Of a stretch of DNA of 63,740 nucleotides, positions 28,823-35,767 are shown piece by piece (positions within the stretch are counted from its first letter, which is position 1; every line of letters starts with the position of its first letter). A model generated the notes under the pieces. The model saw only the letters and a list, made by a program, of their open reading frames with translations, was not told the origin of the DNA and made no database searches. The position numbers were made by a program, and so were the translations under genes. Source of the stretch: Candidatus Thorarchaeota archaeon (GTDB lineage: Archaea > Asgardarchaeota > Thorarchaeia > Thorarchaeales > Thorarchaeaceae); the NCBI GenBank assembly GCA_016839245.1, contig JAEOUN010000044.1, positions 1 through 63,740 of the forward strand. The letters run 5' to 3'.

Positions 28823-28939
28823 ATGGCGTTTAGTATTCGAAGGAAGAATGTAAAAAATGATTGGAGATTTGATGGCCGAAGCCAGAATGTTGACGTAGCG
28901 TATGTCTACGCCCGTGGTGTAAACGCCATCAGCAGGTAA
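28823..28939 (+). CDS. 38-residue basic protein, divergent from the winged-helix regulator
   Basis: Short frame starting MAFSIRRKNVKNDWRFDGRS and ending VYARGVNAISR, rich in Arg and Lys, with GAGGCGAT just upstream. It lies 54 bases downstream of operator copy 3 and is followed by a 12-bp hairpin (28970-29004). The promoter, operator and terminator make a transcription unit likely. Whether the product is this peptide or a small RNA is not settled. No relative recognised. Confidence 0.45.
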   Translation: MAFSIRRKNVKNDWRFDGRSQNVDVAYVYARGVNAISR

Positions 28940-28969
28940 AACTGAATTCTCTCTAACTCAAATTCCTAG

Positions 28970-29004
28970 TGGCGTTGCTCTTGAAATATGAGAGAGCGAT
29001 GCCA
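28970..29004 (+). terminator. 12-bp hairpin after the small regulated gene
   Basis: TGGCGTTGCTCT pairs with AGAGCGATGCCA (two G-U pairs) across an 11-base loop, 30 bases past the 28823-28939 stop codon. The following bases are only moderately U-rich, so it could be a terminator or a structured 3' end. Confidence 0.45.
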
Positions 29005-29091
29005 TTAGACAATAACCAAATTGAACTTCTTTTATAATTCTGTCCAACTTTGGCATTGTTAGATGTGGAGACAGAATAATGTTCTTGATTC

Positions 29092-30000
29092 TTACCTTAC
29101 ATCTTCCAGAAGTTCCATCATTTTTGTTCTTGTAATTGGTTCTAGAACTGTTGCATTGTAATAGATCATTGTATTTATTGCTGTCACACCTTGCAATTTC
29201 CGAACCTGTTTGGAAATCTTTTGAATATCAAATAGATGGTCAACCAAAAACACGCTAAACATGACAGGTTCTATTACAGAAATATGAGAATAGAAATATG
29301 CTATTGGGTACGAATCACGCATAAGAGTATCAATCTTTTCAGGTTCTGTGTTTCGTGGATCATATCGGACCTTGCAAATGAATGCAACACTTTCGCCAGC
29401 ATTAGGATTCCAGACAAAGGAGAAATCAAATGCACCACTCGAAACAAGTTCTTCAACCAATCGACTAACTCGTCTTGCTGTGAGCCCACTTTTTTGAGCT
29501 ATGTCGGAAACACTAGCCCGAGGGTCCTCTGCCAACAGTGGTAGAATCCGCAGATGTAAAGGTTTCAACTCCATCTTTCTTCCAACAGCGGCTTTAGTCG
29601 GATGTACCTTGGCATCAGTAACGCCTGCGAGAGACCGAATGTATGATCCAATATCTAACAAAGAATTCGCATCAGTATAATGTGCGTGTAGTGCGAAATC
29701 TCCCGTAGTCAAGGGAAGCAATACAAAGATGTTGGGATGTTCTTTAAATGATTTCATTAAATGATCTTCGTCTTGACTCCCATCAGTCTTCACTTCAATG
29801 AAAGCAAATCCTGCATCAATCATTGCCAAATTAAATCCTAGATACCATTCTCTGATAAAACCAGTTTCAAGGAGTTTCTCAACTCGATGTTTAACTGCAT
29901 TGGCACTAATACCAATTTTATTAGCTAGATATCGATATGATAAACGACAGCTTCGTCCTAGCTCTATCCATAACTGCTTATCAATGGCATCCAAAGACAT
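29092..30000 (-). CDS. Lrp/AsnC-type transcriptional regulator with two HTH domains
   Basis: A 302-residue regulator. The first AsnC helix-turn-helix is at residues about 3-55 (DAIDKQLWIELGRSCRLSYRYLANKIGISANAVKHRVEKL). A RAM-like ligand domain follows, then a second HTH at about 150-195 (LKPLHLRILPLLAEDPRASVSDIAQKSGLTARRVSRLVEEL) and a second RAM-like part. The doubled layout is common in archaea and allows a monomer to act like a dimer half. Ligand, often an amino acid, is unknown. ATG 30000 is used; the GTG at 30003 is one codon earlier. Confidence 0.85.
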   Translation of the reverse strand: MSLDAIDKQLWIELGRSCRLSYRYLANKIGISANAVKHRVEKLLETGFIREWYLGFNLAMIDAGFAFIEVKTDGSQDEDHLMKSFKEHPNIFVLLPLTTGDFALHAHYTDANSLLDIGSYIRSLAGVTDAKVHPTKAAVGRKMELKPLHLRILPLLAEDPRASVSDIAQKSGLTARRVSRLVEELVSSGAFDFSFVWNPNAGESVAFICKVRYDPRNTEPEKIDTLMRDSYPIAYFYSHISVIEPVMFSVFLVDHLFDIQKISKQVRKLQGVTAINTMIYYNATVLEPITRTKMMELLEDVR

Positions 30001-30136
30001 CACCTGAAAAGCTGAAATTACTACTCAATTGGTCGTTATTAAAATATGCTGAAAAAAGGAAGAAATGCAAAGACAATGTGAGTTGACCAAATCTAGTTAA
30101 ATGCCGTAAAACAATGATAACTAGGATGTATGTGCA

Positions 30137-30940
30137 TTGAGAATCATACCTACAATTAGACCGGCTAAACACGAAGACTGGGATGAGTTCCATAGAATGG
30201 ACATTGAGATTTTTCCTGAAGATTCTGTTGAAGAGAGTGGGTTTAGAAGACATATCGAACGAGGAGGCTTTTTTATCTTGGCTCTTGAAGATCATATAAT
30301 TGGTACCTTAATTGTGGCACGATTCGGAGAAGATGAAGGGTATCTTGGTCGTATAGGTGTTGCCAAGGCATATCAGAAAATGGGATTTGGCTCGCTACTT
30401 ATGGAGTATGCGATACAATGGTTCAATAAACAAGGTAACATTAAGACAGCTCATCTATACACTCAAGATTTCAACAAGACTGCACAATCATTATACAAAA
30501 AATTTGGATTCAGGAGATCAGGAATAACTTGGCACTATTTCGTGCCATTTGACTCACTTGAACCAACAAGAAGGTATGTCTGCCAAAAAATACAGGAAGA
30601 TGAAATAGAAGTAGTTGGAAAACAATTTTCATCATTACCAGCTAAGCAAATTAGAAGATTTCTTACGTATGACGAATTCATTGTTTTAACTCTGAAGAAT
30701 AAGTTGGGCGAAATAAAGGGAGTATGTAGATTCACTCCTGGATTTCCAGGATGTTTTCCATTTGAGATAACTACTATTAATGGATTTGATGATTTCATTT
30801 ACGGACTAAGGGAGTTCAGCCTTCCTGAATTTGATTATTCTAGAATCACGTTTACAGATATTCCAGAACTCGCTAAGCTTTGCAGGAAACGGGGATATCG
30901 TCTTCACCATAGACTCTACAAAATGACAGTAAACTTGTAA
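30137..30940 (+). CDS. GNAT-family N-acetyltransferase with extra C-terminal domain
   Basis: A 267-residue protein. Residues 1-150 form a GNAT domain: IRPAKHEDWDEFHRMD at the start, LGRIGVAKAYQKMGFGSLLM (motif A with the QxxGxG acetyl-CoA loop) and TAQSLYKKFGFRRSG (motif B). The last 110 residues (from about 155) are a separate domain without a motif I recognise. It may be an amino-acid or protein N-acetyltransferase; the acceptor is unknown. Start TTG 30137, divergent from the AsnC regulator. Confidence 0.82.
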   Translation: MRIIPTIRPAKHEDWDEFHRMDIEIFPEDSVEESGFRRHIERGGFFILALEDHIIGTLIVARFGEDEGYLGRIGVAKAYQKMGFGSLLMEYAIQWFNKQGNIKTAHLYTQDFNKTAQSLYKKFGFRRSGITWHYFVPFDSLEPTRRYVCQKIQEDEIEVVGKQFSSLPAKQIRRFLTYDEFIVLTLKNKLGEIKGVCRFTPGFPGCFPFEITTINGFDDFIYGLREFSLPEFDYSRITFTDIPELAKLCRKRGYRLHHRLYKMTVNL

Positions 30941-30977
30941 ATTATGCTTAATTAGTTATTAGGACATTAATATTACA

Positions 30978-31991
30978 TCACGCTTTTACAAGTTGAATGA
31001 CAAAGGTTGTACCTGCAGAATAATCATTAGGGCAATCAAAGCGATTTTTAACCCATATTTTTCCATCTAATGCCTCTACAATCCTTTTAACAATTGAAAG
31101 TCCTAAACCTGAACCCTTACGTTCTGAATTTGAGAGAAGAAACCTGTCGAATATTCTATCTTTCAGTTCATCATGTATTCCAATCCCGTGATCAGAATAT
31201 GTTACTATAACAAACTCCTCATCTTGCTTGATATCAATTTCAACGTTAATACTTTGTTGAGAGTCTTTCCGATACCTAACAGAATTTGTGAATAGATTGA
31301 TAAACACATTCTCTAATATTGCATGACCTTTTACCAGTATTTCAGAATCTTCAGAATTCAGACTCAAATTAATAGGAAATGAGGGATAGATATTCTGAAT
31401 CTTTTTCTTTGCGGATTCGCAAATGAAAAGCAATGAAATAGCTTTTGTTTCAATAATTCCTTCTTTTTCAAATAGCTGATGAAGTATTTTCACATTATCT
31501 ACAAGCATTGTATTCTCTTGAATTGCTTGAAGACTTGTAGCTACAGATTCTAAGAAGTTCGAATCAGAATTTAGCTGTTCACTCAGAAGTTCTAGATTCA
31601 CAAGTGCAACAGTGTTATAATTAATTAAATCGTGAGTCATCAGGTCAATAAGAAGATGTGAGATATTCTTTTCATTTTTTAGCCTATTCTTACTATCTTC
31701 CAATTCTTGTTGCTTGAAAGCTTGTAGGAAGCTGTAAAACAGGAATCCCCAAAAGAGAGGTTCTACAACTTGAACAACATCCTCATAGGGATCAAGAAAC
31801 GAGGTACTTCCACTCCACTCCAATACATTACTGAAGCTATGAAAAAGAATCAGTAGAAGAATCACAACGAGAATGATTCTCGTGCTAGATTTGAAAGGAT
31901 GCTTTTTGTTAAATATAATGAATATTAGGGCTAGGAGACTGCTAAGGAATGTAACTAAATCTATTAGAGAAACGAGATATTCAAACATCAT
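30978..31991 (-). CDS. Membrane sensor histidine kinase
   Basis: A 337-residue kinase. Two or three N-terminal membrane helices (residues about 5-95) precede a HisKA segment with LMTHDLINYN (phosphoacceptor His) and a HATPase_c domain. The N box is INLFTNSVRY, G1 is SDHGIGI, the F box is FDRFLL and G2 is GSGLGLSIVKRIVE. The frame is open further upstream to 32129, but ATG 31991 overlaps the stop of the preceding 96-residue gene (ATGATGTTTGA). This signals translational coupling and explains the start. The sensory membrane module resembles the upstream small protein. No response regulator nearby. Confidence 0.85.
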   Translation of the reverse strand: MMFEYLVSLIDLVTFLSSLLALIFIIFNKKHPFKSSTRIILVVILLLILFHSFSNVLEWSGSTSFLDPYEDVVQVVEPLFWGFLFYSFLQAFKQQELEDSKNRLKNEKNISHLLIDLMTHDLINYNTVALVNLELLSEQLNSDSNFLESVATSLQAIQENTMLVDNVKILHQLFEKEGIIETKAISLLFICESAKKKIQNIYPSFPINLSLNSEDSEILVKGHAILENVFINLFTNSVRYRKDSQQSINVEIDIKQDEEFVIVTYSDHGIGIHDELKDRIFDRFLLSNSERKGSGLGLSIVKRIVEALDGKIWVKNRFDCPNDYSAGTTFVIQLVKA

Positions 31992-32271
31992 TGCTGCCCC
32001 CCTTACAATGAAATGCCATCCATGTCCATATTGATAACAAGACTGCATTAAGCATGAAACAGATATGCTGGACCAAGTTGAGAATATCTTGAAAGAAGAA
32101 CTCCTCAAGAATAGAAAGAAAAGAACCAATAATCAAAGTGCAAAAAGAAAGAAGAAGAATTCGACGAGTGGATAGGGATTTCAGATGTTCCCAATTAATA
32201 ATGATGAAAATGAGAATGCCAATGCCAATTAAAAGAATAATATATTCGCTTTCGCTAACTAGCTGCATCAT
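31981..32271 (-). CDS. Three-helix membrane protein coupled to the histidine kinase
   Basis: A 96-residue protein with three membrane helices. Its last 11 bases overlap the kinase gene that follows. Its order of features (ILIFIIINWEHLKSLSTRRILLL, SILEEFFFQD, a third helix) parallels the kinase's own N-terminal module (FIIFNKKHPFKSSTRIILVV, NVLEW, a third helix). It therefore looks like a stand-alone copy of the sensor module that may pair with the kinase. AGGAGG lies 6 bases before ATG 32271, a strong ribosome site that heads the two-gene operon. Confidence 0.75.
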   Translation of the reverse strand: MMQLVSESEYIILLIGIGILIFIIINWEHLKSLSTRRILLLSFCTLIIGSFLSILEEFFFQDILNLVQHICFMLNAVLLSIWTWMAFHCKGGSNDV

Positions 32272-32518
32272 TATTGTCCTCCTACATACCGAAACGTAGA
32301 CTTGTTGTCCTATATCTGTATCTTTTACTTATATGATTATTAATTAAATCTGCATGATTTACAAACCAACAAATAATCGGGTTGATGATTATAGAAAATT
32401 CGAAATTCATACTGATAATTTGTTAATATTTTACGACTTATTTAAAGTATTGAATATTCAAAAAATGTCTGTCACACTTTTACTACAATTTGATGAATCC
32501 AAAAAACGATGATTAGAA

Positions 32519-32734
32519 TTAAGTGCGACTAATAAGTTGACTCTTGTCCTTTTTAGCTATTTCGAGAGAATCACGTGCAGTGTCAATTAGACCTAGAAAA
32601 ATGGTCAGGCATACAACAAGAATCAAGATTAGTACACCAATGAAAATCAAAATTGTCATTGGAGGAGAAATGATTTGGAGAATCAGAGTGAGAACTAGTA
32701 TGATAAATGCAACATAGACACATTTCAGCCACAT
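32519..32734 (-). CDS. Small two-helix membrane protein
   Basis: A 71-residue protein with two long hydrophobic helices (residues about 6-25 and 28-50) and a charged C-terminal tail, IDTARDSLEIAKKDKSQLIS. The frame remains open upstream of ATG 32734 with plausible coding sequence (TRIPLGAKSPISN) and a GGGGGT site, but no ATG, GTG or TTG is available there, so the ATG is kept. A SECIS-like RNA element lies 130 bases upstream on the same strand; no in-frame UGA is present in this gene. Confidence 0.55.
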   Translation of the reverse strand: MWLKCVYVAFIILVLTLILQIISPPMTILIFIGVLILILVVCLTIFLGLIDTARDSLEIAKKDKSQLISRT

Positions 32735-32864
32735 ATTACTGATGGGTGATTTCGCACCAAGTGGAATCCTCGTTAATTGTACCCCCTTTAATTTAGTAAC
32801 ATATTTGTTTGAAGAATATTAATTATTTGGATGTATTGCTTTCAAAGAATAATAATGAATGAAA

Positions 32865-32959
32865 AGAAAGAGGATGGAAGGAGTGCGACCAGCGCACCCT
32901 TACGGGGTGTGTCGAATCCAACTCAGTTCTTTACGTCGGACATTCATCCGCCGCCAGTC
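32865..32959 (-). ncRNA. SECIS-like structured RNA element, second copy
   Basis: On the minus strand this repeats the architecture of the element behind vhuU. It has a conserved entry GACTGGCGG-C-GGATGA, an AUGA quartet (32944-32947) facing UCGAC (32911-32915), and a stem of seven pairs TGTCCGAC/GTTGGATT (with two G-U). The apical loop starts GTAAAG, and a 3' hairpin GGGTGCG-CTGGT-CGCACTCC (32880-32899) is followed by CTTCCATCCTCTTTC. The stem bases differ from the other copy while pairing is kept. No convincing selenoprotein frame was found next to it. It may be a relic, a 3'UTR of an unseen tiny gene, or a 5' element for the gene at 32519. Confidence 0.6.
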
Positions 32960-33074
32960 AGATGAATGGATTGCATCGAATAAACCGTTCACGAAATAAT
33001 AAGCAAATTACTAGAAGAGTCTTTAAGCTCGTTTATGATTTTCTTAGGGCATAAGATTGGTTAGTGGTGTTGAG

Positions 33075-35411
33075 ATGAAAAGCGAAAGGATACTCTTCCT
33101 GATTGTAATGGTCTTTCTATTATGTCTGGTAACACCAGTGGGACAATATAGAGATGATTACCAAGTTGAACAAAAGCAGACCTCTCAATTTTCTATGTCA
33201 TATGAAGAACATAGCACGATTGAGATAATAAGTGATGGAGACTTTGCAGCTCAAGCATCCAGTGAGAATTGGGATGGAGATGGGAGTTTTGATACTCCAT
33301 ACATCATTGAGGGCTACAACATAACAGATGACAACACATGTATTCAAATCACTGATGTGTCTGTATACTTCATAATTCGTAACTGCTTCATCAATTCATC
33401 AACAGGACCTTCTGATCCTGGTATCTACCTGTATAATGCACCGCATGCACGTGTCGAGAACACAATAGTGACTTGGCATACTTATGCAATCTATGCACAA
33501 GATTGTCCTGATATCGTGATAGATAACTGCTTAACAACGCAATCATTCGCAAATACGATCTGGATAATCACTTCAGATAGAGCAGTTCTATCAAACTGTC
33601 AAATCTACGATAACGGATTTAGAGTGTACATTCAAAGTTCAGATAATGCCACAATCTACAACAATGAAATTCATGATAATTATTGGCAAGGACTAATGAT
33701 TGAAACATCAGATTTTCTGAACATTTCAAGCAATACAGTTGAGAATAATGGATACGAAGGAATTCGTTTAGACATCTGCAACAATGCCACGATCTATGAT
33801 AATGATATTGGAGAGAATGGATATGTAGATGGTAACAAAGCAGGTCTGTACCTGAGTAATGTTGAAGATAGTCTGATTGAAGCGAACAGAGTGTGGAATA
33901 ACTCCCAATACGGTATCTCTTTAGAGACTTCATCACATAATTGGATAAAGGATAACGAGGTCTTTGATGATCCATATGTTGGTATCTATGGTCATTTATC
34001 AATCGGGAATGATGTCACTGGAAACTACATTACTGATAATGGATGGACGTTACCACCATATGGAAGTGGTATCTATACTGATTCATGTCAATATTGGTCG
34101 ATTGAGGAGAACCAAATCTACAACAACGGTTATACTGGTATCCACCTCATGGGCGAATCAGATTTTAATGAGATTAAAAATAATCAGATTTTTAATAGTA
34201 CGATGGATGGTATCTATGGCAATGATGCCTATCACATCAATGTGACTGGAAATGACATTTGGTACAATGGTGGGGGATCATATGGTTGCGGCATCTACGT
34301 AGATATTTCGATATATTGGCAGATTGAGGATAATAGAATTTGGGATAATATTGAAGATGGAATTCATTTCGAGGATTGTGATTATTGTACAGTCCTAAAC
34401 AATGAGATTTGGGACAATTGGGAGGATGGGATTGAATATATTAGTGGTGGCGACTCTATTATTCAAGGAAATACAATACATCATAACGAGGAGTATGGTA
34501 TCGACATAAACCTTGATTCTTCAGCAAACATTACTGACAATCTCATCTATGACAATGCAGTCGGTATAGGTGTAGAATATAGTGGGGGAAGTTGGGTATA
34601 CGGAAACGATATCGGCTGGAATTATATCGACAACGCGATCTGCTCCTCAAGTATCTATTGGGACGATAATGTGAGTATTGGTAATCACTGGTCGGATTAT
34701 TCGGGACAGGAGAACTATACAATCACAGCAGAAGTTGCCTATGACTGTTTTCCAGAAAAGAGTCTAGACTTGAACGCCTCGAGTCCTATTGCATTCGAGA
34801 TGTCCGAAACCGGAAATACCATGCTCTGGGAAGCCTATGCATTACACCCGTCGCATTATGAGGTCTATGCAAACGACACTCTTCTCTATAGTGAGGTATG
34901 GGATGGTAATGATATCATAACTGAAGTTGATGGACTTCTAGCGGGAGATAACGAGATAATGGTCATTGCATACCACATCTCTGGTCATTCTATCAATGCC
35001 AGTGCTTTTGCAACAGTCACTGATTTGACTGCTCCAACATGGGTATCAGTACCTGTTGACCAAGATATTACTGTCGGCGAGTCATTTAGTTATCAAGTTA
35101 CAGCAATTGATTCCTCAGGTATTAGTGGGTATGCTGTGAATGATACTGTGCATTTCCAAATCAGTGACACAGGTCTGATTACAAATAAAACAGACTTGGA
35201 TGTAGGCAGATACTATCTAGAAATCAGCGTATGGGATAACTACGGTAACGCTTTGACTCATGTTATTTTAATTGAAGTTCATAGTGCCACTACAACTCTA
35301 GTGACAACACCCACTAATGGCGGAGGAACCATCATGCTACTAGCAATCAGTATTGGTGCAGGAGCTATCGTTGTTGTCATTGTGCTTGTCGCGTTCAAGA
35401 AGAAAAAATAA
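33075..35411 (+). CDS. NosD-like right-handed beta-helix surface protein, membrane anchored
   Basis: A 778-residue extracellular protein with a signal peptide (SERILFLIVMVFLLCLVTP). The conserved entry TPYIIEGYNITDD is followed by about 18 beta-helix coils (residues about 90-545; phrases such as NEIHDNYWQGLMI, NEIWDNWEDGIEY, NQIYNNGYTGIHL). Two Ig-like domains follow, then a membrane helix with a FKKKK tail. Domain order and coil phrases match the 16687-19050 gene, so the two are paralogues. Sugar binding or cleavage is likely but unproven. ATG 33075 has GGTG 6 bases upstream; TTG 33057 is an alternative. It is flanked by the two SECIS-like elements on the other strand. Confidence 0.84.
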   Translation: MKSERILFLIVMVFLLCLVTPVGQYRDDYQVEQKQTSQFSMSYEEHSTIEIISDGDFAAQASSENWDGDGSFDTPYIIEGYNITDDNTCIQITDVSVYFIIRNCFINSSTGPSDPGIYLYNAPHARVENTIVTWHTYAIYAQDCPDIVIDNCLTTQSFANTIWIITSDRAVLSNCQIYDNGFRVYIQSSDNATIYNNEIHDNYWQGLMIETSDFLNISSNTVENNGYEGIRLDICNNATIYDNDIGENGYVDGNKAGLYLSNVEDSLIEANRVWNNSQYGISLETSSHNWIKDNEVFDDPYVGIYGHLSIGNDVTGNYITDNGWTLPPYGSGIYTDSCQYWSIEENQIYNNGYTGIHLMGESDFNEIKNNQIFNSTMDGIYGNDAYHINVTGNDIWYNGGGSYGCGIYVDISIYWQIEDNRIWDNIEDGIHFEDCDYCTVLNNEIWDNWEDGIEYISGGDSIIQGNTIHHNEEYGIDINLDSSANITDNLIYDNAVGIGVEYSGGSWVYGNDIGWNYIDNAICSSSIYWDDNVSIGNHWSDYSGQENYTITAEVAYDCFPEKSLDLNASSPIAFEMSETGNTMLWEAYALHPSHYEVYANDTLLYSEVWDGNDIITEVDGLLAGDNEIMVIAYHISGHSINASAFATVTDLTAPTWVSVPVDQDITVGESFSYQVTAIDSSGISGYAVNDTVHFQISDTGLITNKTDLDVGRYYLEISVWDNYGNALTHVILIEVHSATTTLVTTPTNGGGTIMLLAISIGAGAIVVVIVLVAFKKKK

Positions 35412-35426
35412 ATTTAGAGATGAAAA

Positions 35427-35447
35427 GGGAGTGTCTTTGATACTCCC
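35427..35447 (+). terminator. 9-bp hairpin with U-rich tail after the NosD-like gene
   Basis: GGGAGTGTC-TTT-GATACTCCC, nine pairs with one G-U, starts 16 bases past the stop codon. TCTCCTTTCTTTTTAAT follows on the plus strand, consistent with an intrinsic terminator. Confidence 0.65.
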
Positions 35448-35486
35448 TCTCCTTTCTTTTTAATGTAGAATGAAATCAAATTAAAA

Positions 35487-35580
35487 GAAAGAGGATGGAA
35501 GGAGTGTGACAAGCACACCCGAGCAGGGTTGTCAGACCCGGTCCGTTCGTTTACGACCGCGCCTTCATCCACCGCCAGTC
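35487..35580 (-). ncRNA. SECIS element (selenocysteine insertion), eukaryote-like form, at the vhuU stop codon
   Basis: Minus-strand hairpin. AUGA (35565-35568) faces UGAC (35531-35534), giving tandem sheared G-A/A-G pairs. Above them lie pairs through GCGCGGTC/GACCGGGT (five perfect pairs CGGTC/GACCG at the top). The 11-base loop is GTAAACGAACG (35544-35554), with the unpaired AAA about 12 bases above the quartet. This is the spacing and core of eukaryotic SECIS RNAs rather than the classical methanogen form. The UGA stop codon of vhuU is itself part of the AUGA quartet. A second hairpin, GGGTGTG-CTTGT-CACACTCC (35501-35520), and a pyrimidine tract follow and may end the transcript. Confidence 0.75.
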
Positions 35581-35717
35581 ACTAGCTCCTTCCTGACTAT
35601 CTCGCGGCCATCATCGTCGACAATGACAAGATGTGCGCCGCATGATAGTCAGCAGTCATAGCACCGAACCACCATTTCTAGGAGGTTCAGTAATCCTTGA
35701 GGGATTTCTTCTGACAT
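35565..35717 (-). CDS. vhuU: Selenocysteine-containing small subunit of the hydrogenase large subunit (VhuU-like), in-frame UGA
   Basis: A 50-residue product if the UGA at 35649-35651 is read as selenocysteine (U). It begins MSEEIPQGLLNLLEMVVR and then reads CYDCULSCGAHLVIV, which is the C-terminal Ni-binding motif DPCxxCxxH of [NiFe] hydrogenase large subunits with U at the first ligand Cys (residue 23), Cys26 and His29. The preceding helix LLNLLEMVVR also matches the segment before this motif in MvhA. It follows mvhA, which stops just short of this motif, after a 50-base gap, and a SECIS-like hairpin starts at its stop codon. Together they rebuild one complete large subunit. A 21-residue tail after His29 is probably cut off during maturation. 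A normal gene caller would miss it. Confidence 0.85.
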
Positions 35718-35767
35718 GATATTCACATTTCCATTTTTTACTTATAATTCTAAGGTATGGTTGTTTT

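Noticed and set aside
32910..33002. 30-residue GTG frame running through the second SECIS-like element (MNGLFDAIHSSDWRRM...)
   Set aside because: The frame is not shared by the vhuU copy, where a stop interrupts it; conservation is in the RNA pairing, not in the codons.
32960..33060. Possible selenoprotein frame with UGA just before the second element (ends LTGGG)
   Set aside because: Only the last residues resemble vhuU; the UGA lies in a Ser-U-Thr context without a redox or metal motif and no start or ribosome site is convincing.
33619..34002. 127-residue minus-strand frame inside the surface-protein gene
   Set aside because: Shadow of the repetitive beta-helix coils; no start context or motif.
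33075..35411. Repeated AT-rich phrases taken as possible CRISPR or DNA repeat array
   Set aside because: They are coding repeats (beta-helix coils of variable sequence and spacing), not identical direct repeats with constant spacers.
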